Source: Meconema thalassinum (taxonomy: Eukaryota > Arthropoda > Insecta > Orthoptera > Tettigoniidae). From it: a DNA stretch of 64,000 nt. Of the stretch, positions 1 through 11,081 are shown in pieces. The DNA is taken from contig OX336393.1 of NCBI GenBank assembly GCA_946902985.2, positions 137,110,533-137,174,532 on the forward strand, in the 5' to 3' direction. Every line of letters begins with the position of its first letter. Position 1 is the stretch's first letter. The position numbers and the translations under genes are program-made. Below the pieces are notes generated by a model, which had not been told where the DNA came from, ran no database searches, and was given only the letters and a program-made list of their open reading frames with translations.

Positions 1-960
1 TACGAACAGTGCCGTCGGTCTTGGGTACCGTGATCAAAGAATTAACATATGGACTGTTCGAGTGCTCAATAATCGCATCTTCAAGCATCTGGTTAATTTG
101 TGCCTCAACTGCACTCTGATAAGCGAAAGGTACAGGATATCTATGTCCTGTGAAAACTGACCTATCAATAACGTTCAATGAATGTGTATAGCAGTTGGCC
201 ATACCAATGCGATCCTCAAAAACTCTCCTATTACACCATAACACATCATAGAGCCGAACACACTGTTCATCCTCTATATTTCCCTGAAATGCAGCCTCAT
301 TTAACGAGTCCTCTAGACTTCCGTTCGTAATCACACTGCCCACAAAACATGGAGAACCCCGCTCTACGGCTGGCGATATCTCATTTAAAGTACAAATCAC
401 ACCTACAATACTACTCCTCTGAATATGGTCATTGAACGCTACTTCTACTTCAGAATCTCCCCATTTAAATTTCAAACTCCCTACATCATAACATAAGTTA
501 CCAGACACTCTACTTAGCCACTCTGAACCCAAGATAACACTGAATACTAAATTTGGAATTACAAGGCAAATCTGCTTCTCTACATGATTATTAATTTTAA
601 TGTCTACTAAAACTTGCTTAGAAATTACTTTAGACCTCTTCCCAACAGCTGTGATAACAAAAGTGCTTTTAATTGGCATCTCCTCAAAATTTACTCCAGT
701 TCCTTTCATTTTATCATAAAATGCACTACTTATGCAACTCTTCATACAACCACTTTCAATTAAAACATCTGTGTACGCCTCGGACACGTTAAATTTAACT
801 ATGGGGCTCTTACTAACCACTTCCTGAATAATACCTTCATCATGTAGTTCATGTAATAATTCATTTCTTACATTTAGGTCATAGGGTTCCTGTATAATTG
901 TATGGACAGGGCATGCTACTGACTGAGATTCTGACCTTACTTCGCAGCCTGGTTCGCGTT
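1..960 (-). pseudogene. pol: 5' part of Ty3/gypsy pol (protease and start of reverse transcriptase), frameshifted and cut by the window edge
   Basis: Read on the minus strand, the frame entered by a -1 shift at the end of gag continues into a pol polyprotein. A retropepsin-like stretch reads VLIESG at 749-766, followed further on by VILGSEWL, the usual second protease motif. Near position 1 the frame reaches the start of the RT domain: a residue run resembling the 'pro-x-pro ... I..ML..I' entry of gypsy RTs, then VPKTDGTVR. The catalytic Asp of the D-T/S-G triad is replaced by Glu (codon 755-757). One base seems to be missing at about 719-722, so the protease is split between two frames; downstream the second frame stays open to the window edge. 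The rest of pol and the 3' LTR lie outside the window. This is a decayed copy and is not expected to be active. Confidence 0.8.
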
Positions 961-2914
961 TAAAGAACCGCTATAGCTGGCCGTAGTACTACTAACTACT
1001 GAACTGGTCTGGTTGTTCTGGGCTGTGTTGTCATTGTTTGGCTGTATATTACTACCACTAGGCTGTCCTCTTCCTTGACCCCTATTCTGGTTGTAATTAT
1101 TGTCATTATAATTTCTCCCTTGATTTCCCCCGAAATCATTGTTTCTCCCTTGATTTCCCCTGTAATCATTGTTCCTCCCTTGATTTCCCCTGTAATCATT
1201 GTTCCTCCCTTGATTTCCCCTGAAATCATTGTTCCTCCCTTGATACTGATTACCATAGCCATTTCCTCTGTTCTGATTTAGCTGATTATTATTATTTCTA
1301 TTTTGAGCATTGGCCCCTTCGCCACCGTTCCCTTGAACTTCCTGATGCCTGGCTTCATTAGGTCTATTATTATTATTACCCTGGTTCCGATTGAAATTGT
1401 CCTCATAACCCCCTCTCCCTAGTGCATCAAATGTGCTTAACAAATTTTCTACTTGTGATATAGTCTTTACATTCTGGATACAAGCAGCCCCCTTGATCCT
1501 ATAGGGAAAGTGCCTAAGTAGCAACCTCACCACATCACTTTCCTCCTTCAAGCCATCCAGATATTTACACACTAATACCTGCCCTAAAAAGTATTCGGTC
1601 ATGGTGGAGCTTCCTTTAGGGTTATATTTACCACACACTACTCCCTCACGATGCTGCGACTGAATAACCTCATTCCAGAACTTTTCACAGAATTTCATTT
1701 TAAAATCATTGATATCAGTAAACTTGTCTCTGTAGACAGCAAACCAATTCCTCGTTTCCCCCACAAACACTTGTTCTAAAATTTCAACTACCTGGCACCA
1801 CTCAATACTACCATTTTCCATCCTTTCCCCTAATTTATTTTCTATAGTGTTCATGAACTCCATTGAGCACCCCTGTCGATTGCTGAACTTACCCAGTTCT
1901 ACCTCCCTGTGGGTGCTATTCACAAAAACTAGCCTATTCTGACTATTTTCTTGCCTGATCCTAGCTTTTAATTTTAACTCTAATTCTGCGATTTTCTCCT
2001 CAGCCTTCCTCTCAATACTGTTTACTGTTAATTTAATGTTTCCTTCTGATTCTTCTACTTTATCATATAGCTTTGCTTGTTTCTCCTCAATCTTGCTAAT
2101 GCTCTCTCTATTACTCTCTCTTACATCATTTACTTCTGCAACTATTTGTGAGTGGACTTTCTCAATTCTACCCCCCAGCTGTTCCTTAACCTCTTTAGTA
2201 GCTACCTGAATTTTGTCAATTTCTCCCCCCAATTGCTTTTTGACCTGCTGTGTTTCCAGTTGCACTAGTTCTTTTAAATTTTCAGCCTGTGTACTGATTC
2301 TAATTTCCAACTCCTCCTGTACTTTTCCTAATTTTCTGTCTACATCTGCAATAATCTCTTTAGCCTTTTCTTCCATCACCCCCCTGATCTCACCTCTAAT
2401 CAGTTCGAATTTGTCACTCATTTCCCTACTGTTTTGTTCTAATTTAGCATTTAAAGTTTCAGTACTCTCTCTATTTTCCTTACTGTTTTGTTCTAATCTG
2501 GCGTTTAAAGTTTCATTACTCTCTCTATTTTCCCTGCTGTTTTGTTCTAATTTAGCGTTGTTTTGTTCCAGTTTTGCGTTTAAAGCGTCTGTACTTTCTT
2601 TATTTTCCCTACTGTTTTGTTCTAATTTGGCGTTTAAGGCATCTGTACTTTCTATTTCCCCTACTGTTTTGTTCTAATTTTGCATTATTCTGTTCTAATT
2701 TTGCATTTAAGGCATCACTACTAACTTTGTTCTGATACATGAACTCGAGAAGTAAAGTTTTTAATTCTGGTTGGCCTCCTACACTCCCTGTTTCAGTATC
2801 GGGATTTACCTCCGCTACCCCGGTACTACCATCACTCGACATACTGCTCGTATCATCACTCTCCAGTTGATGACCACTACGTAACCTCATCTGTCTTTCT
2901 TTCTCATCCCCCAT
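937..2914 (-). pseudogene. gag: gag of Ty3/gypsy element 1, interrupted by one frameshift
   Basis: The gene begins at the ATG at 2912-2914 (MGDEKERQMRLRSG) and ends at 937. An N-terminal region of about 190 residues is a coiled coil built from repeats of roughly 19 residues around NAKLEQNS-ENRES, then long Lys/Glu heptads. The middle (about 1440-1860) resembles the retrotransposon gag/capsid domain, with the W-F-x3-R and E-F-F-W-N type blocks. The C-terminal tail is rich in Asn, Gly, Arg and Gln, including four copies of a 10-residue unit RNNDYRGNQG (30-bp repeats, about 1125-1250). There is no CCHC zinc knuckle. Near 2650-2660 a repeat unit lacks 2 nt compared with its neighbours, which splits the N-terminal part (2609-2914) from the main frame (937-2421). 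The N-terminal frame could begin further upstream at 2986, but the 2914 start looks more like a Gag. Confidence 0.8.
958..964 (-). promoter_or_regulatory. -1 ribosomal frameshift slippery site T TTA AAC at the gag/pol junction
   Basis: In the gag frame the codons just before the gag stop read TCT TTA AAC GCG, which contains the canonical heptamer X XXY YYZ in the correct phase. A -1 slip here enters exactly the frame that encodes the protease. The gag stop (TAA, 937-939) lies 18 nt after the heptamer. T TTA AAC is among the most efficient eukaryotic -1 sites known. I did not verify a downstream pseudoknot. Confidence 0.75.
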
Positions 2915-3002
2915 AATGATATACACTGATAAAGACAAATAACCCCCAAAATACAGGCACAGAAATATATACCCTTCTCCTTCCACAAATGTTATTAGGT
3001 TT

Positions 3003-3075
3003 TCATCCCCAAGTTGTCGGCGCCAAATTAAACGTTAATTAGTGCCCCATGTTGGTAGCGACAAATGAAACGTTT
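3003..3075 (-). other. Primer-binding-site-like sequence upstream of gag, duplicated
   Basis: On the minus strand, TTTGGCGCCGACAACTTGGG sits about 90 bp before the gag ATG. TGGCGCC is the usual start of gypsy-type primer-binding sites, being complementary to the 3' CCA end of the primer tRNA. A diverged second copy with the same flank (AACGTTT-A/C-ATTTG) lies at about 3040-3075, and a third TTGGCGCCCAT occurs at 3143-3153. Which one serves as the PBS cannot be decided without the other LTR. Confidence 0.45.
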
Positions 3076-3727
3076 TGCTAGCTCCTAACTGTTGGGTTAT
3101 AAATGTAACTGTTTACCTTTGTCTAAGCTATGTTGTTTTAATGGGCGCCAAGACCTCAACCCAATGTTGAAATCTAAATTTGTATTTAACAACGTCTAGC
3201 TCTGGGAGAACACCTTCAAGAATCTATTCACTCAGATCGTGGTATGATTTGATCATTAACCCAACAAACAATTGTATCAGGAGAAGGAATTGGTCTATAT
3301 CTAATGCTACCTACTGAAAGCAAAGATTGCATTGTAAAAGAAATGAATTTATTATATAAAACAAGTATAGCAAAATTAATAATAATAATAAGTTTAAAAT
3401 TTAAATTGGAGCGTTGCGATTTTAATATTACCGATAGAAAATTACGTGAAAACGGAGTCTGATAAATTGATTTTACTCTTATTTCCAAGCTATGAAGTTA
3501 CTGAAATATGAAATGTAAAACAAAGAGAAATGAGAGATTGCGTATTTCTGCGTCATTTGCGCTTACCACTGTAAATTGCTAAAGCATTTCCCTCGTACTG
3601 GATGATGCTGTGTGCTTCCCACAGTCTCCTGGACGTCGCCATCTTCTTCGTTATTTGATGATATTCTGGTAGATTAGATAATTCTATGGTCCGTACATCG
3701 GACCCAAACACTCGTATAACCACACTG
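3072..3727 (-). mobile_element. Possible 5' LTR of element 1 (boundaries not proven)
   Basis: The 5' LTR must lie beyond the PBS at higher coordinates. A segment starting TGTGGTTATACGAG (minus strand, from 3727) and ending ...CGTTTCA at about 3072 has TG...CA ends and a plausible length of 656 bp. No second LTR is in the window, so this is inference. It contains an ATG in a good context at 3640 followed by a short frame; see the findings. Confidence 0.3.
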
Positions 3728-4314
3728 GTTAAGTTTTACAAAAGTTAGTCCTCCACTCCACGGAACATCGGAGCGACTTCCGCGTGAACCATACTTGGCA
3801 AGTTCAACACAGATTGTCCTCGTTCCACGCCGCGCCGAACGATATATGCACACGTTGGCTCCCCCACCATGGTACCGACATCTAGCTTACGTTGTCTCCA
3901 CTGATTGGCTGCACCCCATGTGCTACTTCCCCTTCTCTGCCTCATTACACTCCGCGGGAGGGAGAAGTCGATTTCCGTTCCAACAATTCGCCTTTTCTTG
4001 ACGATGTGACCCAGCCTTGCGTAATACTTCTTGACAGGAATCAGCTTGTATTTGAATTTCCAGTGACTCATGTCTCTCAAAATATCCTAACTGACGAAAA
4101 CTCCGTAAAATTCCGTAATCATATAATTTTCTATGATATTGTCGTTCGTAATAATTTGCTTGATAGCGTTTTCTAAGACATAGAAAACCTATCTGTATTC
4201 TTATAATTTTTATAAAATGCTCCGAAAATATCTTAATAATCATTATAATAAATTAATAATAATAATAAATTAACATGAAAAATTCTCTTGGCTGAACAAT
4301 TTGCCGCGTAAATA
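3728..4314. other. Unassigned sequence with a CCAAT-type motif
   Basis: Several short ORFs overlap here on both strands with no recognisable domain. A CCAAT-box-like CAGCCAATCAGTGG is present on the minus strand at about 3894-3910. The stretch 4230-4320 is AT-rich with (AAT) runs. I see no gene. Confidence 0.3.
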
Positions 4315-4329
4315 AATATAGAATGGCTT

Positions 4330-4620
4330 CCTACTGACTTATGCCAGTGGCATAAAAAACCCTCGAAAAACACGTTACACTAGAACCATCCCGACATTTG
4401 CCTCGAGTAGAAGTGGGAAACCACGGAAAACCACTTCCAAGATGGCTGAGATGGGAATCGAAACACCCGCTTCTCAGTTTTTGCTTAGCGGGACTGAGTG
4501 AACCCCATACCATCCCTCAGACCAGAATTAAAGTTTCTTGTCAGAGCCGGGTTTCAATCCCGGCCCTCCGAGGTGACAGCCAAGAAGGTGGTCAATGCAA
4601 TACCAACCTGTACCGTGGTG
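4330..4620 (-). repeat. tRNA-headed SINE (body X)
   Basis: The body CATTTGCCTCGAGTAGAAG ... GGGAAACCACGGAAAACCAC recurs at 41390-41460, 60480-60500 and 62250-62300. The right-hand part, with its repeated 'gaggtgacagccaagaa' block, corresponds to the degenerate tRNA-like head seen intact at 41530-41616. The promoter boxes are decayed in this copy. Confidence 0.6.
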
Positions 4621-5242
4621 CAAGACAGCAAGTGTGCATTATCTAGCGTATGTTAAGGTCCCCTGGCCACGAGACACGTGCAAGAGCAGCCTTCACTCAC
4701 TGGGCAGAGATAGTGAAATGGATCCATGAACGTGACATTGGTTACGGTGGATAAACTCGCAAAGCTTGCGTAACTCGTACACAGCGCAGAAATAAATTCC
4801 ATTTACGTTTGTTGCGCCATATGTTGATTTCATGGCCTTATGTTATTTTTGTTGCCAGTCCTTTCCTGGATTAAAACTAATCCAATGAATTACAGACGGG
4901 TAAAATGGCAACAAGCAAACCATGAAGCCACTTAACAGCTCATCAAACTCATTACCCTTTCCTTCTCAAAGCGCCCGGATATGAAAGTCACGGCTCCCTG
5001 CTAAAGCGCCCGTGTAGGAGTAGACATTGGGAACTAAGGACTCCATGGAGCAGACTACCGAGATGTATATATTAGCATATTTAAATTAGGAGTTGTAGTA
5101 TGGGCCAATGTGATTAATTCCGGAAAAAATAAAAAGATGCTGAGGTGATTCTGAACCAGGGAGTTCAGGAAATAAAACAACGGTAAACAATGTAAATATT
5201 TGTATAGTTTGTGAAAACTGTGCAAATTCCATTACTGAAACA
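4621..5242. other. No feature seen
   Basis: AT-rich sequence without long ORFs, RNA-like boxes or recognisable repeats. Confidence 0.5.
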
Positions 5243-6596
5243 TTTTTAGCCTATTTTCATTTTATGAAAAAATATGCTTATGAGATCACCTTTTGTCTGT
5301 GTTCTGTGTGTGCGTGTGTGATTCGTGTGTTTGTGTGTCCCTCTAATAACTTCTAAACGGATGGAGAGATTCTAATGAAACTCGGTACGATCATAGCACC
5401 ATTCTGGCCGACCCCGAACGTTTCCTTAAATTTGTATTGTCTCTCACCAATCCAACATGGCGGCTGTGCGAAATATTTCACCAGCATTCAGTATCTCCGA
5501 AACTATAACACACACATCACCCTGAAATTTTGTACGGCGATAAAGAGCACTACGAGACTACGAGACGAGCAATATGAGACTTTCAAAACCTGGTAACTAC
5601 AAAAGCAACATGGCGGCCAAGCGAACTTGAGACTTTTAAATAGACTTTTCTCGCGATTTAACCATCCAAACGTAATGAAACTTGGTACAGCAAATGTTTA
5701 TACACAATGTAATGCACTGGCGTCTAATTTAGTTCAATTGTTTACATAACCTCAAAATGGCGCCTGTGCGAAATATTTCACTGGCATTCTATATCTCCCA
5801 AACTATTACAGATATCACCGTGAAATTTCGTTCGGTGATAAAGGGCACTGTTACATGTATGTAACTTTCAAAAACCTGTCAAGTACAAAACGAACACGGT
5901 TGCCAAGCGAAGTTGGAACATTTTAATAGACTTTTCTCGTGATTTAACCATCTGAGTGTAGTGAAATGTGGTACGGTAAATGATTATACATATTGTAATG
6001 CACTGGCATCTAATTTAATTCAATTGTTTACATAACCTCAAGATGGAGATTATGCGAAATTTTAAAATTATTATTTTTATTTCTTGTGCCGTAATCATGC
6101 GATCGAAGTGAAAGTTTGAATAATGAAGCTACGCAACAATTTTCCTTTAATGGTTCATAACTCTCTGGCCTAAACATATAACAATCCAAAATGGCGAGCA
6201 TCCGAAATATTTAGACGGTTCTCTATCCACGAATCTTTTACAGCAATCAAACTTAATTTTTAATGTTCATAAAGCCTATGAACATAAGTTCACCTATAGG
6301 ACTTTCAGTAACCTGGTGAGCACAAATCCAACATGGTGGCGACGCGAAATATAAATATTTAAATGGACGTTTCTCGCGATTTAACCATCCGAGTGCAGTG
6401 AAACTTTTCACGTTAAATGCTTATACAGTACAAATGTTAATCCACTGGAATCTAATTTATTTCAATTGTTTTCATAATCACAAGATGGCAGCTGTGCGAA
6501 ATTTTAAAATCTCGTTTTTACCTCTTGTGTCCTAATCATGCGATTGAAGTTTGAATACTACACGTACACAATAATCTTCATGTAATCTTATATATA

Positions 6597-8101
6597 CGAG
6601 GGTTGGGGCATAAGTCATGGCAACTATTTAATTTATTTTTTCATGAAGATACCAGTCCGGTTGGAAAATGTGACATATGCAGACGAAAGGACAGGGTGTT
6701 AACTACATGTGTGGACAATGAATAGCACTGTAATATCGTAACACACAAATTTAATTTATTACCGTAATATACAGGGCAATATGGCCTTCACGCTGCAAAA
6801 GAATGACAACACAATACACATGCAGTTGACATTAGAAACCTGGCCTAAAGATCCTCAACAGAGTCCCCTGCTACTGTCACCACACGCTGCCAACGATATG
6901 GGAGGCGCTGAATACCATCTGCCTCAGCATTTGCCGCACCATGTGTGAATCGGGTCACCTGTTGGCGCACTGCATTAACAATGTCCTCTCGTGTTGCGAA
7001 CAGCCTACCACGTAGTGGTTCCTTAATCTTTCGAATGAGATCAAAGTCACAGGACGAAATGTCGGGAGAGTACGGTGGCTCTCCAATTCCTCCCATCCCC
7101 AACGTCGCAGTAGCCGCCCTACACACCCTGCTTTATGTGGTCTTGCATTGTCGTGCAGGATTATTGCACTGTCCACAAGATCCGGACGTTTCTCCCGAAC
7201 GCCACGTCGTACTTGTCGCCCCAGGAAGTCCCTGGAGTACTGTGCGGTCACTGTTCTGCCATGTGGAACAAAGTGGCCAACAATGACACCCCTGACGTCA
7301 TACGCGACGATCACCATCAATTTGATTGGGGAAGGATTCTGACGGATCTTCTGCTTCCTTGGTGACCCAGTATGTCGCCACTCCATGGACTGACGTTTCA
7401 GTTCTGGTTCGTATGCCCTGGCCCAAAATTCATCGATGGCGATTATTCGTGACAAGAATTGATCGCCGTCCTATTGCCAGCGTGCACGGTGGTCGGAGCA
7501 TATTGCATAGCGCACCCACCTTTGAACCTCCGTTAGTGCGTGCAGTACCCACCACGATGCGATTTTGCGTAGTTGCAGCTCATTACGCAATATCCTGTGG
7601 ACGGTGCGTTACTCGATGCCACTTGCCTTCTCTAACTCCACTAGCGTCCATCGTCTGTCTTCATCCAGGAGCTGCTCGATGAAGGTACGTGCCACGTCGG
7701 TCCGCACACTGACAGGTCGTCCCGAACGTTGCTCATCACTGGTTGACACACGTCCTTGCTTAAACTTTCCTACCCACCGTGCTACTGTACGATATGGTAG
7801 GGCATTATTCCCAAGGGCTTCCACTAATTCACTGTGACATTCCATCGCACTTCTCCCTCGGAGAACGGCTATTTTGAAGTAAGCGCGCTGCTCAACACGG
7901 GTTACTTCCATCTCGCACGACACTCACCAACTGACTGATTTCACAGCCCTCGCTGCGCTACTACCAGCTATCACAGAGCCATCTGTTGTTCTGCTTACAC
8001 ACTATGCCTGCAGAACTTCCACACGACACATATACGTTTGTGATCCGTTCATATATATACGAGAAGAAAAATAGTTGTCATGACTTTTGCCCCAACCCTC
8101 G
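6597..8101 (-). mobile_element. mariner transposon inserted in the Helitron 5' end
   Basis: Terminal inverted repeats of about 32 bp begin CGAGGGTTGGGGCA and run to CAACTATTT at both ends (6597 onward, and the complement ending at 8101). They are flanked by TA target duplications (6595-6596 and 8102-8103). The length is 1505 bp. The single transposase gene is on the minus strand and is broken (next entry). The insertion lies within the TATATA run of the Helitron's 5' terminus. Confidence 0.88.
6845..7923 (-). pseudogene. mariner transposase, inactivated
   Basis: The gene starts at the ATG at 7923 (MSCEMEVTRVEQRAYFKIAV). Three frame blocks together make a mariner transposase of about 350 residues. 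The N-terminal helix-turn-helix part contains RTVARWVGKFKQGR and RRWTLVELE. The catalytic part shows the D,D34D set: AIDEFW (about 7430), HDNARPH (about 7155) and PDISSCDFDL (about 7065). Two in-frame stops (TAA at about 7607 and TAG at about 7472) and a frameshift near 7080-7100 disrupt it. All three catalytic Asp codons survive, so the decay is moderate. It belongs to the mariner type whose C-terminus reads RWQRVVTVAGD, widespread in insects. Confidence 0.9.
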
Positions 8102-8129
8102 TATATAAAAAGGAATGTCTGTCTGTTCG

Positions 8130-9530
8130 TCTTTTATGCGTTCATAAACCATTCATCCGATTGCGATCAAATTTTGGTGAGTTGTTGTACACACTTCCGG
8201 GAGGTTTATAGGCATAGTTAAACCGTTTCAAAATAGATAGCGCACGAGTAGTTTAAACAAATGAGCGATGGCGATGCGTTCATATAAAATTCATCCGATT
8301 GCGATCAAATTTTGGTGAGTTGTAGTGCACAATCCCGAAAATTGTATAGGCGTAGTAAATCAGATTTACAATAGATGGCGCGCGAGTAGTTTCAACAAAA
8401 AGGGGTGCGAGTCGTTTCAACAAAGCCACATGCATTCATATATCATTCATCCCATTGCGATGAAACTAGGGTGAGATATTGTGTACACTTCAGGGTAGGT
8501 TTCTGGCTAAGTAAATCCAATTTACAATAGGTAGCGCACGAGTAGATTCAACAAATGAGCGACGACGCGCGAAGGGTTTCAACAACGTCCCGTATGCGTT
8601 CATATACCATTCGCCCGATAGCGATGAAACTTGGGTGAGATGTTGTGTACACTCTAGGGAAGATTTCTAGCTCAGTGAATCCATTTTACAATAGGTAGCG
8701 CACGAGTAGATTCAACAAATGAGCGACGACGTGCGAAGCGTTTCAAGAAAGTCCCGTATGCCTTCATATACCATTCGTCCGATGGCAATGAAACTTGGGT
8801 GAGATGTTGTGTACACTTCACGGAGTGTTTCTGGCTTAGTAAATCCACTTCACGATTGGTAGGGCACGAGTTGATACAACAAATGAGTGACGACGCGCGA
8901 AGCGTTTTACCAAAGTCCCATATGTGTTCATATACCATTCGTCCGATAGCGATGAAACTTGGGTGAGATGTTATGTACACTTCACGGAAGGTTTCTGGCT
9001 TGGTAAATCCACGTTACGGTAGGTAGGGCACGAGTTGATACAACAAATGAGCGACGAAGCTCGAAGCGTTTCAACAAAGTCCCATATGCGTTCATATATC
9101 ATTCGTCCGATAGCGATGAAACTTGAAACTCCAGGGAAGGTTTCAGGCTTAGTAAATCCATTTTACAATAGGTAGCGCAAGAGCAGATTCAACAAATGAG
9201 CAACGACGTGCGAAGCGTTTCAACAACGTCCCGTATGCGTCATATACCATTCGTCCGATAGCGATGAAACGTGGGTGAGATGTTGTGTACACTCCAGGGA
9301 AGGTTTCTGGCTTAGTACATGCATTTTAAAGTAGGTAACGTATGCGTAGATTCATCTTATGAGCGACGACACGCGAATCATTTCAACAAAGTCCCGTGTT
9401 CATATGTCATTCATCAGATTGCGATGAAACTGTGATGAGTTATTGTGTACACGCCAAGGAAGGTTTTCAACGTAGTAAATCCATTTTACAATATTGGTAG
9501 AGCACGAGGAGATTCATAAAATGACCGACG
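8130..9530 (+). repeat. Minisatellite core of the Helitron (units of about 140-170 bp)
   Basis: Nine imperfect tandem units each contain a GCGTTCATATACCATTCGTC-type block, then GCGATGAAACTTGGGTGAG, TGTACACT, AAATCCATTTTACAATAGGT and a CAACAAATGAGCGACGACG block. Unit starts fall near 8138, 8278, 8430, 8586, 8757, 8925, 9085, 9233 and 9395; a further unit resumes at 11107 beyond the Transib insertion. The units diverge mainly by point changes and short indels. Confidence 0.85.
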
Positions 9531-9533
9531 ACG

Positions 9534-11081
9534 CACAGAGTGTCGAATTCCAATTCTAGGTGGAAAAAATTAATAACTTCGTTAATAGTGTTGGGATTCT
9601 ATTAAAAGTTGGCAATATACCGTTTTCGAGGTCGCTGAATTCATTTCTGGCATCGTCTAAAGTGTACGATCTTCGGGGGTAAATATATAGGGGTGAGGAG
9701 TAATAAATGACCGAAAGCAACACAAGAATCATCCATTTTTGGTAGTAAAAGTCACGATTTGGATGTGCATATGATAGTTTATGACAGTGGTAAACATACT
9801 ATTTAAAACTGGATAAAATATGAATAACAATGAGACATTCAGTCAAGTAGGCCTATTCTTGTTACACCTTATTTGAGGGAATGAACGAAGTCACTGTATG
9901 TAAAATCATCCAGATTAAAAACGTATATTAAATTGTTATTAAACATAGAACAACGAAATATGCACAAAAAATAACATTTATTTTCTAAAAATAAAAAAAA
10001 TATTCGTCAAAATCATACAAACAACTTCTTTATAACAAAATGTCAATTTAAAGTCCTGTTAATGACGTAGTTTTAGTAAACATACTTCACACACGAAAAC
10101 AATATTATTTCTCTAAAAAAGCATGGAATTAAAGACAACATATATTGAATAGTAGGCCTATTTCTCCTGTTGCAAATAAAAGAAAACGTCCATTCGTCAA
10201 GTAATGTTCTCATTAATCTTATTCCCCTTGATAATAACAAAATGTCTAATGTTCATTCGTCACCTGATTCTTCTGTAGAGTCCAGAGCATCGTAGTCATT
10301 GCTATACTGGTCTTCATCATTTGATGTCAAAGTTCCTTGGGGGTCATTAAGTAACTCAATAGCTTCCATAGGTAGATTACCTATGTACGTGGCATTGTTC
10401 TTCCTGCACTCTCCCATTTTTGTTAATACAGTATTATGGGGTATCAACTTAATTTTTTTTCTTAGCTCCTGCACCTGAGTGTCAGTAAGAGTTGTAGGAT
10501 CAAATTTATTCGTAACATATTGAATTATGACGTATGTACGTCCCTATTTACGACACGACCGTCACGCGTTGAAAAATTCTTCTCGCGGTAATGCCCACAT
10601 CGTCACTGAAAATAAGAAAATAAACCATCATGCACATTCGTGCGCAAAAAACCACTACAGATCCTGAATCTACATTAAATTTCCTATCGAATGACGTATA
10701 AAGTAACGTGGCACTAGGCGGCACTCATAAAGTAAATAATTTATTTAGTGCAGAAAGCTTGTATTACGCATAAAAGTGCGAACACATACCTCTTTTCACT
10801 ATTCCATGAGCCGCAGAAGACAATACCTCGTTGAACTCACTAGAATCACAACGTTCGGTTCACTCCGACACCTCCTATCACACTCCGACACTTCATATCA
10901 AATGACCTGATAACTGCCAGGAAGACGTTTCAGGACCTATAACCTCCCTCCTACGCACCAGAGAGCGGAAAGGAAGACCGAAGGTCACCATCTGGTTTGT
11001 TCACTATCGAATGAGCCAGTTTTCGCTTTCATTTGCGACAGTGAATTTTTTCCACCTAGAATTGGGATTCGACACACTGTG
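9534..11081. mobile_element. Transib-family DNA transposon, apparently non-autonomous
   Basis: The ends read CACAGAGTGTCGAATTCC (left) and, on the other strand, CACAGTGTGTCGAATCCC (right). The inverted repeats extend over about 38 bp through CTAGGTGGAAAAAATT. The 5-bp flanks are CGACG on both sides (9529-9533 and 11082-11086). Transib elements have termini CACWRTG and 5-bp GC-rich duplications of the form CGNCG, so both marks fit. The empty site is the normal minisatellite text (GACGACGTG). Length is 1548 bp, about half of an autonomous Transib. I see no RAG1-like DDE transposase. Confidence 0.8.
10253..10540 (-). CDS. Short acidic-tailed ORF inside the Transib element, unknown
   Basis: The open frame runs from about 10540 (after a stop) to the TGA-type end at 10253, with an ATG at 10474. 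The peptide contains QELRKKIKLIPHN, a Cys at GECRKN, and a very acidic C-terminus (SNDEDQYSNDYDALDSTEES). An acceptor-like TTTTCTTATTTTCAG lies upstream on the same strand at about 10605-10620, so it may be the last exon of a former gene. I do not recognise the family. It may be a transposase remnant or captured host sequence. Confidence 0.25.
   Translation of the reverse strand, partial: RTYVIIQYVTNKFDPTTLTDTQVQELRKKIKLIPHNTVLTKMGECRKNNATYIGNLPMEAIELLNDPQGTLTSNDEDQYSNDYDALDSTEESGDE

Noticed and set aside
996..1281. ORFs with repeated Ile/Ser or MISGEIKGG units over gag of element 1
   Set aside because: Shadow frames of the 30-bp repeats that encode RNNDYRGNQG in gag.
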